Source of the DNA: Polyporus tsugae
Taxonomy: Eukaryota; Basidiomycota; Agaricomycetes; Polyporales; Polyporaceae
NCBI GenBank assembly: GCA_024305745.1
Contig: JAHRBS010000009.1
Location: forward strand, 496,001-560,000
Direction: 5' to 3'
Length of the DNA stretch: 64,000 nucleotides
The notes below the pieces were generated by a model. That model saw only the letters and a list, made by a program, of their open reading frames with translations, did not search any database and had not been told where the DNA came from. Made by a program: the position numbers and the translations under genes. This document shows positions 1 to 12,164 of the stretch, piece after piece. Each line of letters starts with the position of its first letter. The stretch's first letter is position 1.

Positions 1-3000
1 GCCATGGCGTTCTGTTGGTAATGGTACTAAGTACTGAGGAGAGAATGATATACTACACGTTCACCCGACGAGTCGGAAGCGAACCATGATGCGCTGTCCG
101 GGAAAGAACTTATGTCGACGGTCCCACGCGACGCATATATGCAGTTCGCCAGCCATGGTCACCTCTAATGGCACATCCGCAGCCGAGTCAGCGTAAGCGG
201 ACGCTTCCGTCGGAATTACCGTGTCGGAACCAGTCGTGGTCGCGACGGGCTCTTTCGTGGAGAGCTGGGGGATCTTGGCGACGTATGCGCCGCTGAGAGA
301 AGCAATTGCGGAGTCTTCAGGACCGGAGTAGACACCCGAAAGCCTGATTCACGAAAACGAACAAACGAACGGACAAGGACATGAACGTCGAGGTCTTCGA
401 CAACGATCAGAAAGGACGCACTGGAAACGCAACTCGAGCACAGACTGAATGTTGCGTACGACCGTGTTGACGACAGCGTCGACGGAGCCCCCAGACGGGT
501 CTGCGATGACGGAGTATTCGCCGTCGAAGTTGAACACCATCGGCTTGCTGTCTGTGCCCGTGAGCGCCTTGAGCTGGACATAGCGCATCTGCACGGCCTT
601 GAACTGAGAAAAACGCGAGCGCATGGAGTCCAAGAGAGCGGCGAGGTGCTGGTACGGAGGCTACGCGCGAAACACACGGGGTGAGTGAGACGACGTCCAG
701 GTTCAGTCAACGACACACACACACCATCTCCACCAACTTCTCACCACCGGCGCCCGCCTCTCGCGCGTCGTCCACCGCGTGCCGCTTCCGCTTGCCCGTA
801 ACAGGGGCAGTGTCCTCCTTGGCAGCTGTCCGTACCGCGTTGGCGATTGCGTGCTCCATAATACTTGCACTCGCGCTTTTGTGTAGGATCGCGTCACAGT
901 CAGGCGCCTCGAGGCCCTTCCGCTTCCACCAACCTTTGCGTCTGTGGGCACGGCATGGCCCGCAGGTACGGAAGCGGTATTGCGACTCGGGTGGTATAAG
1001 GTGGTTGCAGCGGTTGTGGCTACACCGGCGATATCCTGTCAAGTCCCCGTCGGGAGGGATTTGGAACTAGTCGTCCGATGTCAGTCAGCACGAGGGGAAG
1101 CCGCGGACCAAACAAAGTTTGAACTTGGGGTAAGTCAGCTCACCTCGACGTCGTCATACTTGTTGGTCGCCGTGCCCTCAAGCTGGTCCCGCTTCATCTC
1201 CTGCTTTCTGAGCAGATGGCTCCTCTTCCGGCAGGCATCGCAGTTCTTAAAGAACGAGCCATGTGAGAGCAGATTCGCACAGCGCACGGTCGCGCACTGC
1301 CAGCGATGCTTCTTTGGCGGCTTTTCCGTCCTGCGCGGGATGACGATCGACGGTCTCGCTCCAGCGCCGTCGACTCCGTCGTCTTCGTCGTCACTCTCGG
1401 GGAGGTCAATCTCGGACTCGCCCTCGTCCGTCGAGTCCTCCAGCGGAGTAAGGTCAGACTCGTCCGTGTCCCACCCTAGCTCAACCCAGCGCCGTCGCGC
1501 ACTAAACGGCCGAGTCGAGGAAAGCGTGAGTTCTGGGGACGACTCGCGGGACGACGATGGCGCCCTCGAGGGATCCGGTCCGAGGATGAGGCGGACCCGG
1601 CGAATAGGCGGTAGTGACGCACTAGAAAAGGGAGCAGGAGAGGGGATGTGGGAGGGAGACACACGGGCTAGTAGCGGGATCGAGGCTTCGGAGTCGGTTG
1701 TGTCTCCGGTGTGGTCTTCCAAGCCGTGGTCAATGTACATCGGATATTCATCATGGGGTTCAGCGGCGTTGGGCACTGCGAGTTGAGGCATGTGTTTGGT
1801 ATCCGTCGCGGCGGAACAACGGGCCAGCGGGATGGACGCTTCTGAGTCGGTGGTGTCCCCGTCGGATGCTTCCCGGTCGTGGTCAATGTCCATCGGGTAT
1901 TTATCCTCGGCTTCAACCGCATCCATGGCGATGAGTGGCGCTGTGATGAGCTGAGCCGTACCATCGATATCTGTAGCTAGAATATCGGTTGACGTGGTAT
2001 GCGAATGTGGATGAACGGATACACGGCGCTTGATGGACTTGATCTTTGGTCTTAGGACGTCGACAGCTTCGGACGGTGTGGTCTCAATACGAGAAGAGCT
2101 GGGACTAGGATCGAATGTGGGACTCGTATCTGGAGGAGAGACGATGAGCTTGACGGACTTGATCGACGGTCTCCTGGATAAATGGGGTAGGTGACTCCCA
2201 GAACGCGAGACAGTAGAAGCACTCGATGAAACTCCAATCCCGTCCTGCGCCGACGGCTCTTGCTCGAGGCTTGGAGTAGTTGTATTGGGGAGATTGACCT
2301 CCACGCGTCCTGCGGACTGCATCTTCTCCTCAGCTGCAGGCTGTTTCTTGACAGAAGGTGTTTCTTCTTCCAGGCCAGGGCCCTCCTTCACCGCTGTCGC
2401 CGCCCCCGCCATACCCGCCTGGATCAGCTCGGCGCGTATCCCATCAAACCGCTCACGGAAGACCGTGCTCCACTGCGCGAACCCGCACTGGACGCACCGC
2501 GAGCCTTTGAACCGCGGCAGGATCACGTTCTCGCACCCTGGCAACGCGCATATACGATTGGAAGGCCTCGCTGCGCGTTTGCGCTTTGTGCTCGGCGGCG
2601 TAGGAATGCTGGACGAAGACGGGGCGGCATTCTTGCTTGACGGCGCGTTGGGCGGTTTGTCCTGGGCGTGTGACGTGGGTGTGGGTTGCCGGACGGAAGA
2701 AGCGGAAAATTGGTCGCACGTACCGATGGTGTTTGTATCGGACCCGCGGTGGAAGGTGATATGGGCTTGGGCGGTATTTTAAGTTTGATCTTGCAGCGGG
2801 GATGGTTCAGTCACGACGCTCGAAGACCCCACAAACGCGGTTTCCACTCACCGAACCGCCCTGCGTGTGTGTTACGCTCACCTTCCGGGGTGCCTCCAGA
2901 GGGTACGGGTCGGTCCGCGCAACGGGCGCAGAGCTAGACCCAGCGACCTTCTCCACGTCCGTAGCATTAAACGACTTCTCCGCACGAGGCAATGCTTTCG

Positions 3001-4292
3001 CGGAGGGCAGCGTGGAGCGGTTCATCCCCAGGTCCTCAGGCAAGACAGCGAGAATGGCCCCAGTCGGACTGTAGTGCGGCATGGTCAAGCGTACGCGCTT
3101 CACTGCAGGTTCCTGGGGTGGAGTATCCGACATGATCATGGGTTCTGATGCTAAAGCGGGCGCAGGGCCGATCTGCGAAGGAGCGGGAGAAACGAGAACG
3201 TCGCGTAGTCCGAGAATGTGACGGTGGTCCCGGTGCACGAACTGCGCCACTTCATCCAAGATGCTAGTTACGCTGGTCACGTCAGGAGCGACCGACATGG
3301 GCAAGAATTGCGCTCGCGGTGGAGGCGAGAGTGTGTGGAGGTACGTGCTTGGGTTTGAGTACAGTACTTGAGAAACCGAAGGTGGGCCGTGACCAAGGGT
3401 GCTCGCATCGTGCTGGGGCATTAGCGACGCATCTTGCATTACGATATGGCGAGGGGGCGCAGGAGGATGCTTTGAATGCAGAGCTGGGGGCTGGGTGGAG
3501 AACGCGGCGCCGCGCTCGTGGCAAGGCCGACAGAGGTACAGTTGGCCAGCCTTGAGGTCGTTCACGGGCACCGCGGTGGAGACAGCGAAGCACGACGCGC
3601 ATGCCAGGTCCTTGAAAGTATACAGACATGCGCATATGCACCAAGAACGACAGAAATGCGACGCAACGAAATAATTAGTTTGGGATCCAACACACGAGAG
3701 ACTGCAGGAGGGCTATACGAGATATACTGCACAATCTTTCGAGCATCCTCACCAGCCACAGAATCCTCTCGGGCTGTCGAGCGATCGTGGGGGGAGTCGA
3801 AAATGCGCGATAAAGTACGCCATGGTGATGGGGCTGAAGCAAACAACGTCTGAAGGCCGCGGGCTTAAACGACACAAACAGTATGAAGGACAAAGAACGA
3901 GCCTTGGCAGAAGTCCGAAAGGATTCAATCCCGGTGGGGACATAATCGAGTAGACGTGCAGTATACACGGTATGCAGGACAAAGGGGGTGCTTACCAGGG
4001 GAATCGTCGCTCTGCGCATCTCCCTCGCCTTGGCTCCTTTCGAACACTGCTTGCATCGCTTCCATGGCCAACCCGGGTCGAGGACGTTCGGGCACGAACT
4101 AACCGAGCAGACGCGTTTGCCTCCAATATGCTCCTTCCGCCCCATCGTTTTCGCCACGGTCGGCACCGTTGCATTTGGCTTCTTCAAGTTCATTGCGCCT
4201 TGGTGCGGGTTCCTTGCGGCGTTCGAGTGCGCTACGGGCGGCATGGATCGGTAGGGCATCGCGGGCGGCACGACGATGGGCGAGCCCGTCAT
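1..4292 (-). CDS. Protein with repeated paired-cysteine (zinc-knuckle-like) motifs, 3' end outside window
   Basis: I do not recognise a named family. A phase-consistent model is exons 3996-4292, 2882-3610, 2724-2789, 1144-2661, 725-1066, 422-660 and about 71-343, continuing past the window edge. The start is ATG at 4292. Four copies of a C-x4-C-x(12-18)-C-x2-C motif occur: near residues 60-85 (RVCSVSSCPN, then KRCKQC), in the fourth exon (ICALPGCEN, then RCVQC, and later QCATVRCAN, then NCDAC) and in the fifth exon (RRCSHNRCN, then RTCGPC). A further CASC...CRPC pair begins exon 2. Between them lie long Ser/Pro/Asp-rich, probably disordered, stretches. The motifs suggest zinc binding, possibly in the nucleus, but that is inference. 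The 385-nt first intron is unusually long for this region and may hide a small exon. Confidence 0.65.
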
Positions 4293-5051
4293 GGCGCGAG
4301 ACGAGATGTGGCTATCACTGTCAGCCCTGCGCTCTCTGCGTAGATTATCATTCAGCAAATCGCTCGAGCATGCGGCGTGCACGCGCGACAGAACTTGAGA
4401 GAATGTGCGCGACTTACTGGCCAGGAAACGCGGCGCGCACGCGCTTTTACGTCTTCGCCCTCGACGCCTGCCAAATCCGGCGGTCAATGTACACGGGACG
4501 CGACCAAAGCGTGTAGCGGGGGTGAGAGGTTAAAGACGGAGAGGAAAACGTTGCGACAGCATGGGGCCGTCGTTGTCGCGGTCTTTGTCGTTGTCGTTAT
4601 CACCGTCGTCGTCGGCAACGGTCCTGGCGAAAACCTGAAGCCAAAAACGAACGGGATTGGCTGGCGGGGGACTACCTCAAATTGGACAGAACCGTCGGCG
4701 GCCACGCGCTACTCATCCCGCAAAGATTGTTGGTGGCGCTCGGTCGACATCAAATGCACTGCAGTCTTGCAGATCATCATATATAGTGTATGTGGACTGC
4801 CCCAGTTGCGAACCAGGTCAGCCATCCAAATCGGTTGCAGTTGAACCTGACTGAAGTAAGTACACACTGCACGTACATATGCCCTTTGTTCGAATGTACA
4901 ACGCTGCAACTTCGACTCTGCTTCGACTTCTAACGATATACCGGCCACATCACTCTGCACCAGCCCCATTGTGCATTCAAGAGAGGAGACTCGGGCTCCA
5001 CGAAAGACGATACGCAATCGGCTACAGGCGGCATATGCGATCACGCTTGGA
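4293..5051. other. Intergenic stretch between two minus-strand genes
   Basis: This stretch holds the upstream region of the cysteine-motif gene and the 3' flank of the p47 gene. No open frame here has recognisable content, and I see no RNA gene or repeat. Confidence 0.5.
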
Positions 5052-6693
5052 TCACGCCCATCTCTGCACCACCACGGCATTCGCAAGCCCGGCAGCCTCG
5101 ATAGTCAAGCTGTCGTCCTGCAGGTCCTTGTTCGGGAACGTCGTCATAATCACGTACGCACGCGCGTTGTTCTCCGGCCGTGAGCTGTATGTAGCAAGTC
5201 CATCAGTCAACACACAACACCACGAAGACGCATGCTAACGGCGGAAAAGACGCACGCGTTGATGAAGTTGCGGATGTCCCCGATGGTGTGCGTCAGGTTC
5301 ATCCGCGCGACCATCCTCGTCCCGTCCGCCAAACGAATCTGCACGCTCGTCGTCGGCTTCGTTTGGTCCACCTCGAACCTCGTCCCGAACTCCTGTGGGC
5401 TCCTCTGCGCGCTGCCGCTGCCGCTCGCAGACGCACCACTATCACTGGCACCAGGGAACGAGCCAGGGATGGATGCGGGCTCTGGGGTAGTTGGGAGAGG
5501 CGAGGCAGATGGGGCCGGGGAGCCCAAGCGGTTGCCCTGGCCAGAGAACACCTTAGCCTGGCGTGCGCGCGGAGATACGACGTACGCCTCTTGGAGGCGC
5601 TTCACGACCCGCAGTTCGACCGGCTGGCCTGGGGAAACGTTCAGGATCTGTGGAGGTGCACGACTATGCATAGAGGCTATCAGACTTCTAACGCAGATGA
5701 AACAGGGGGAAGGAAGGGAAGGTTTACCCGGAGTTGATCTCGGCGAGGATCTGCTCGTTCGCCGGATCGTCATAGCGCATGAGCTCGCCGTCCTCGACAC
5801 TAAAGCCGTCGCGCCAGAAGGTTAGGTGCCGGATCGCCGTTTCCTCGTCGGGTTCTGGGAACCACAAGGGACAGGAACGATGTCAGAATCGGTACATGGT
5901 CGGCGATAGTGCTGTGACGTACGTCCGACCTCCGCGTCGGGATCGGGGACGTATGTGCTCTCGACCTCATCGCTCCCGAGGGTGTGTCCTCCACCGAAGA
6001 AAGTGCGACGCTGAGGCACAGGGGCGGCGCCCGGGGGTGCGACCGGGGGCCCGGCTCTACGAAAGCCGCGTACGCTCAGCCAAGGTCCCGATATGCTGCG
6101 AAAAGGACTGGAAAACGTACTCGGCTGCCCTCCTCAACAGATCGCGGACCAGATTTCCACCCGGGGCGGGCCCGGCACGATCTGGGTTCTGCACGGAGAT
6201 ACCACTGAACATGCGAGAGGAGCGAGTGCATCAGCCCCTCTGCCACCAGTAGCAAAGACAATGAGACGGAAGGCGCACCTGCGCTCGCCACCGGCGTACC
6301 AGTCCTCGCCCTGATCCCCGGGGCGGTCGTCCTCGTCATCATCATCGTCGTCTCCGTGCGCATGGCCGTGTCCCCCGTGTCCTCCGCCTCCCCCCGGCCC
6401 AGACGGCGGGCCTCCACTGCTACCTAGGTCACCGAGCGTCGCGATCCGTCTTCCGCCAGACGAGCCACCGCCACTGCACAAGTACATCATCCAACACGGC
6501 AGTAGCAAGAAAATGGAAAGCATCAGGAACGTCGGTCAGTCTCCCGACTCTCAGCGATGAGAGGTACTTGGGTTGTGGCGCACCTCGAGTTCGACCCTCC
6601 CCATGCTCCAATTCGGCCGATACGAGGCCCACTATTGGATGGCAATGCCCAAGGAGGGCGTGTGGTTTGTGCTGAGGTGTTCTCGTCGGACAT
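5052..6693 (-). CDS. shp1: p47/Shp1-type UBX-domain cofactor of Cdc48 (SEP + UBX)
   Basis: This family adapts the AAA ATPase Cdc48/p97 to ubiquitinated substrates and membranes. In order the protein has a Gly-rich N-terminus with RIATLGDL, an acidic run, the conserved DWYAGGER segment, a SEP domain ([22 protein letters not shown], then [20 protein letters not shown] and ILAEINSG), and a C-terminal UBX domain ([20 protein letters not shown] ... ending [11 protein letters not shown]). Exons 6584-6693, 6279-6473 and one starting at 6204 join in phase, with further introns near 6110, 5910, 5690 and 5210. The start is ATG at 6693. No N-terminal UBA domain is encoded from this start, so the protein resembles the UBA-less relatives of p47. 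Confidence is high for the SEP/UBX part and lower for the first exon. Confidence 0.88.
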
Positions 6694-6807
6694 GATGCAG
6701 GCCAAGAGTGGATGGTAGTGACCATGCAGAGGCGGACACTGGGATAGGACAGATGCGTACGATTTAATCTTCTGTCCCGACATATAATAGGATTCTCGAG
6801 CGTCTAT

Positions 6808-6878
6808 GCCCGTTTAGCTCAGTGGTAGAGCGCGCCACTCGTAATGGTGAGGTCGGTTGTTCAATCCAGCCAATGGGC
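6808..6878 (+). tRNA. tRNA-Thr (anticodon CGT)
   Basis: The full cloverleaf is visible. The acceptor stem GCCCGTT pairs with AATGGGC with one G-T wobble. The D arm is GCTCAGTGGTAGAGC. The anticodon stem CGCCA/TGGTG encloses the loop CTCGTAA, giving anticodon CGT. The T arm is GGTTG-TTCAATC-CAGCC. It is intronless and the discriminator base is A at 6879. Confidence 0.95.
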
Positions 6879-6900
6879 ATACCTCTGAGCGCATATATTC

Positions 6901-6922
6901 TTTTGTTCATGATCATGATTTT
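6901..6922 (+). terminator. Pol III oligo-T terminators after tRNA-Thr
   Basis: A T4 run at 6901-6904 and a T5 run at about 6918-6922 follow the plus-strand tRNA, within the usual distance for RNA polymerase III termination. Confidence 0.6.
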
Positions 6923-7031
6923 TCTTGGAACATGACAGTGGCTGCTCCTGGTCCTCCCCCCTACTTACTTACACCATGTTATCCAACAACTTTAACAAGC
7001 GAAGCGCTCACTTGAGACACCGCTGATTTCC

Positions 7032-7047
7032 AAAAAAAAAAAAAAAA
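7032..7047 (-). terminator. T16 run downstream of the minus-strand tRNA-Thr
   Basis: There are sixteen A residues on the plus strand, which is a T16 run on the minus strand, starting 34 nt after the second tRNA. It is the first oligo-T run in that direction and is a likely Pol III stop. Confidence 0.55.
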
Positions 7048-7080
7048 CAAGCAGGGCAAATTCAATAATTGATCCCTTTT

Positions 7081-7151
7081 GCCCATTGGCTGGATTGAAC
7101 AACCGACCTCACCATTACGAGTGGCGCGCTCTACCACTGAGCTAAACGGGC
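7081..7151 (-). tRNA. tRNA-Thr (anticodon CGT), identical inverted copy
   Basis: The reverse complement is identical over all 71 nt to the tRNA at 6808-6878, including the discriminator A. The flanks do not match beyond that, so the identity is limited to the gene itself. Confidence 0.95.
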
Positions 7152-7254
7152 AACAACTACTTAATGGGTCATCAGGCCTTACGTATCCATCGTGCGGGGT
7201 TGTTACCTGAATTGGACATTCATCATGGCGGCCTGCAACTTGTCGTAGACATCG

Positions 7255-7981
7255 ATGGCGTCTGGCTCGTCTGCACAACCTCAGCAGATCAACGTCACAG
7301 ACCTCGACGTCCCACAGCTCTCAGACGTGAGGAAACAACTCGAGGAGGTGTGTTTACCTGACCGTGTCCGCATGGAGACCAACTGACTCCCTCGTCCTCG
7401 CCCTTCATCTTCTTGCAGGAGCTCACACACCTGTCGAATTCGTACGCGCAGCTCCGTCAAGCGCAGGCCAAGTTTAAGGCATGCATTGAGAACGTGGGGC
7501 AGGTCAAGCCGGAGAACAAGGGTGCGTCCTCGTCGATACTCCCTACAACTGAGCCAAGGTGGCTGATCGACGATGGATGCCATCGTCCATTGCAGAGAAG
7601 ACCATCCTCGTACCCCTCACGAATTCACTCTACGTTCCCGGAAAACTACGAGACCTGGAGCACGTCATTGTCGATGTCGGGACGGGATACTACGTTAAGA
7701 AGGTGCGCCCCACCATCCGTGTTCGTTTCTGCCAAATGCGCCCGAGCTCCCCGCATGCACTTCAAGCCCGTCTCGAGCGTTCGCTGAGGACCTGTTGGGA
7801 CATGCAGACGCGCGCACAGGCGTTGAAGCACTACGAAAGCAAAGTCGAGTACATCCGGACGAACCTTGAGGCGCTGCAGGAGACGATACAGAAGAAGCAG
7901 GAAAACATGAACTACCTCATCAACATCCTCCAGATGAAGCTCCAGCAACAAGCGGGCGGGAAGGACTCCAAGGCGGGATAG
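7255..7981 (+). CDS. GIM5: Prefoldin subunit 5 (alpha-type)
   Basis: Prefoldin is the cytosolic hexameric chaperone that passes actin and tubulin to the CCT chaperonin; this is its alpha-class subunit 5. Exons 7255-7347, 7419-7521, 7596-7702 and 7808-7981 join in phase to give 158 aa, a normal length. The protein has an N-terminal coiled coil ([20 protein letters not shown]), the beta-hairpin region [16 protein letters not shown] followed by [13 protein letters not shown], and a C-terminal coiled coil ([19 protein letters not shown]) with a Gln/Lys tail. The start is the ATG at 7255; a further upstream ATG at 7225 is out of frame with this exon. The model shows no breaks. Confidence 0.95.
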
Positions 7982-9768
7982 CCCACTGTGAAGTGAGCGG
8001 AGGTGTTCACACAGTCCGTGGGTTCCGCAGGTTCTTCTTTTCGACAGAAACCGCTGACAGGCCGTGAGGTGCCCTAGATGTATTTGTATGCTTAGATATA
8101 TAACGATGGACACGAGTCACACCACAGCGTACTTTTGCGCATACTCTCTATTGCAAAGGTCGCTCTATTCGCGGGGTGCTTCGACACAATTGCGGTAGCT
8201 AAGCGCACTCTGACGCGATTTTGGGATTCTCTGACCTCACAGAAGACAGGCTGACGCGGGGAACCTCAGTCACTGATATTTTGAACTTGTTATCCTTCAC
8301 CGATGTCCTTGAATGCCTACCTGAATTCCGTTTGCTTCTCTCTTCCAAGATTGATTTGCAGATGGGATGAGAATCAAGAGCGGCCTCATACGGTGAGGTA
8401 CGGGTACGGCATCCCGGAGGACGATGCCATCGTCCGCTTCTGTACAGATAAATGCGAGGCGATAGAAGTGAAGCCTCCTGAGCTGCCCTGAATTGGCCTG
8501 CAACCTGCCATATCACCAGGCGCGACGTTCCGATCATGGTCTCAAGGTGACAGATATCTTTCCGCAGGGTGCGCATTTGGGGTTTCCGCCTTCTCTTCTT
8601 GCTAACACCACGCCTTCCTTTGGGCACCTTTGCCGAACTTCTTCGCTCATGAGGAGCGCAATTGCCCGGTTCTATGGCTTAGGTATATGCATTGGCTACT
8701 TGGTATCGGGCATATAGGTAAGCAACACGTAATCGGCTTCTGTACATGTAGCATTCAATGACGCGTTGTCAATCTAGGCATACATCTGGCAATGCGTATG
8801 CAACGCCGGTCGTACTATAAGTCTGCTCAGGCCTCTGTAATGGCCCTCCTGCCGAAACATACAAAGTTTATTAACAGGCTACGTCGGTCCCATTTAGTGT
8901 TTCGTCGATTGCCCATAGAAGCCAGTTCAAGGTTGTCGCTGGCATTGATACCTGTTATGGATCAGCGGTCAGCGGTCAGGGACGCAGGAGTGGGGGTAAC
9001 GCGGGCTAGACGGTGGGCTTATCAGTTTCCCCAAGTCGTCGCTCCTTGTTCGCCTCCAGGGAAAACCAGTGATTCTTGCAAGTACTTGCTAACGTTTACG
9101 GTGAGGATTCAGAATAAACCGAGTAAGACCGACAAGCCCAAGTTTCCCTATCTTTCAAGACTGTACATGCGTGGAAAGGTTGGAGAAGGACTGCCCTCCG
9201 ATCGGATGGAGCACGAAGAACTCCTGGACAGGTTTTGCGAGGTTCGTTTCCTCCTCCGTCCCCACGATCTGTCGCACCTGAGCACAGCGTCACATAGCAT
9301 TGCGCCTTTCAAACGCAGACCCTGCCATTGATCAACACAGATAGCAGGAGGCGGCGGAGCACACTGTCCAGTTACAGGCTGGCTTAGGTCCCTCTACAGT
9401 GTCGAAACGATTTGCGACCTACATTTGCACTCCCCCCAAACTGCTGGGGACATCTATCGTTGATCAACAGCCCATGACCACGAAGTCTGTCACCTCCATC
9501 GAACTTTGAGGTCAGCAGTAATCATCCCAATTGCGCCGACAATCGGCTCCCGAGTACACGTGTCTGATCCGTACGCGGTGCACCAAGACTGGGAAATCGG
9601 TTCTATTCAACAATAGCAAGGTTTCCTAATCTCCGCCGGGACACGGTACCCTCAGTCGCTCACTGTCAGTGGGGAGGCCGCCTTCGAGAACGCGCGCTGC
9701 AAGTATATAATAATGCCTTTAGCTGCTTCAAGGGGGAAGCCGAGAAATCTCGTCCTCCTCCAGTCGCA
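7982..9768. other. 1.8 kb without a recognisable gene
   Basis: The longest open frame (8792-9331, plus, 179 codons) has no family motif and no supporting splice structure. Other frames are short and broken. I see no RNA gene and no inverted or direct repeats. The right end is presumably the promoter of the DUF6534 gene. Confidence 0.4.
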
Positions 9769-12164
9769 ATGACTTCGTCCGCTCTTCCCCTGGGAGATGT
9801 CCCCATACCACAGATATCTATAGGCAAGTCGTTTGGGTCTATGCTCATCGGGACCTTCCTTGGGCTTGTGTACGTCAACCATCCCGTTTAGCCCCATTTG
9901 CCACCGATATTAATATTCCCTTGCGTCTAGGTTGTACGGGATCACTCTACACCAGGTGTATCGATACAGTAGGCTGTATACTTCGGATAGGACAGAGCTC
10001 AAGCTTGCGGTACGAGCGAGTTTGACCCATGGTATTGACGTCCCGTTAACGGTCCCTTCGTCCGCATCCAGGTGTACTGCACAGTGTGAGTCTTGCTCCT
10101 CGATTGTCTGCAAGTCCGGATCCGCCAAACTGTCATGCCCTTCAGAGTGCTCGAAACGGTCCATATGGCCTTGAGCTGCCACACTTGGTAGGTACATCGT
10201 CTTGATCTTCGGAACCTCACCGTGATTTTGAATGCCACCAGCTATTATTACATAGTGTCGAATTACTTGGATCCTGAAAAGCTCAAGTATCCTACACAGT
10301 GAGTCCCTGACTTACTCAATTCCCTCCCGAGTGAGGCCATTGACAAATTTCTCACGTCGTTGCATCGTAGTGCGATGGAGGTCCGTCTTTTATCTAACGG
10401 CGCAAGTGAGACGATGCTAATGTGGATATCTGTAGTGGCTCCCAATTCTTTCTGTACGTCACCGTGGTTCTGCGCACCCTACAACATAGAAACCGACTTA
10501 TTCGTCACTCCACCAGGGCCTGATCATCGGTACCTCGCAAGCGTAGGTGCCCGGAATTCTGATGGTGTTAAAAGTCTTGTTGATGAATGCGACAGTTTCT
10601 TCGCTCGCCGCGCATACCTCTGTAAGTGACCGACATGAATGATCCGTAACGCGTTCTATTAATGCGTAGTCCGCGTATAGTTACCAAGGGCTGGTATCGA
10701 GGGCTGGTATTTGTTGCGGTGAGGATATGTATGCTATGGGATGGTGAGTAGTGTACTAACGTTGGATTCGTCTAAAGGTGGCTTGCATAGTCTCAGGGTT
10801 AGGTAAGAACTCCTACTTCCCTCAAAAGGTGTCTGTCTGCTGCTTCGTTGGGTTTTGACCGCTCTCTCGGAATCTACAGGGTTTTGTGTTGGTGAGGCTG
10901 AATTTGACTTCTGTTTCATAAATCATGGAGGTTACTAATTGACGAATACTTCCCTAGCAACGACCATATTTGAGTCCGTTTCTTTCGCCCATCCATCTTG
11001 TGTCGTCTTCAAGCTGATCGGTTCATTTGCTAGGTACTATGACTCCGCAGGCGGTTTCAGCGGAAAATTCGTGTCGAGGACGGTGAGCCGACAACCTTGC
11101 GTCCTCATGTGCAGGTTATTAAACCATTTCCAACTAGTGGCTGATAGCGTGCGCGTCGGGCTGCGCACTCGGCGCGGACACCATTTTAACCACTGTCCTA
11201 ATTACCGCCCTGCGTCAGAACCGCAGCGGGGTCAAGCGGTGAGGCTTCATCCTCGGACCACCGCAACCGTTTTGAGTCTGATTGTGTGGCCCTAGTACGG
11301 ACTCGGTGATGGACGTGCTGGTCCTCTACACAATCACCACAGGTCGGTCTCCGCCCCGGAGTTCTCAGATCGCCTGTGTATTGTCATACTGACTTCTCTG
11401 TGACCATCTCTAGGATTCATAACCAGGTCAGGCTGGCATGATACACCTCACCGGATCGAACGCTGACACTCTCCGCCTCCAAGTGTATCTGTGATCGCTC
11501 TGTTCCTCTGTGTACGTGCCCTCCTCCCACTGATCCTGACAGCACAATTTTAACCTCTGAGCTCCCGGCATCTGCAGGTTATAATCATCCCGACCGAGGT
11601 CGGGATATTCACAGCGATATCCGTGATCACGACCAAATGTACGTCAACCGTTTCACGGCACGGTCGCAGCATCTGACATGCAGCTTCCATCCGCATTCAC
11701 ATCTTCTTCAACTTCGCAGTCTATGCGAACACGCTTCTCGCTGCGTGAGTCGAACTTACTGTCCACCATCTATGCGTATGGCTAATACGACGTTCCCCCC
11801 CCCCCTCCCCCCAATGTTCAGCCTGAACAGCAGACGGTCGCTCAACGACCGCGCCGCAATCAACATCGCCGGAACGGACATCTTCGGTGCCGAGTTCCGA
11901 AGGCATGAGCCCAGTCATACGCAGGCCCGCCCTCCCGTTTCCATCGCACTGCGGGCCAACACGCAGAGCAGCGGTGAGCAATGGCCAACTTCCACTCCGC
12001 CGATGCACACTCGACTGACGGAGACGTTTGTGCGTGCAGGTACAGAGTCGTATGGTTACGGCACCGACTCGGGTTTTGGTGCTCAGCTTGCGGCCGAAGG
12101 CAAGCTGGAGGAGGGCACCAAAGGGATCGAGGTCCGCAGGGATGTGATGGTGGATATCTATTGA
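9769..12164 (+). CDS. DUF6534-type seven-helix membrane protein
   Basis: This is a multi-exon gene of a family strongly expanded in Agaricomycetes and of unknown function. Segments appear in family order: MTSSALPLGD plus a first helix (SFGSMLIGTFLGLV), then LYGITLHQVYRYSRLY, RVLETVHMALSCHT joined to CYYYIVSNYLDPEKLKYPT, SFFARRAYLC, TDSVMDVLVLYTITTG, and IHIFFNFAVYANTLLA joined to SLNSRRSLNDRA. A hydrophilic tail ends in RRDVMVDIY. The last two joins (cytosolic start of helix 7 into LNSRRSL) are the family's best-conserved part. Several exon borders in 9880-11600 could not be settled by eye. Some exons there look divergent, so a partly decayed gene cannot be excluded. It is probably a plasma-membrane protein. 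Confidence 0.7.

Noticed and set aside
944..1786. 280-codon plus-strand open frame
   Set aside because: It lies antisense to the long Ser/Asp-rich exon of the cysteine-motif gene, whose splice phases and motifs are consistent; this is a shadow frame.
8792..9331. 179-codon plus-strand open frame
   Set aside because: No recognisable motif and no conserved neighbour signal. I cannot support it as a gene.
7982..9768. Possible second DUF6534 or transposon gene in the 1.8-kb gap
   Set aside because: I translated several frames and found none of the family's helices or any transposase-like motif.
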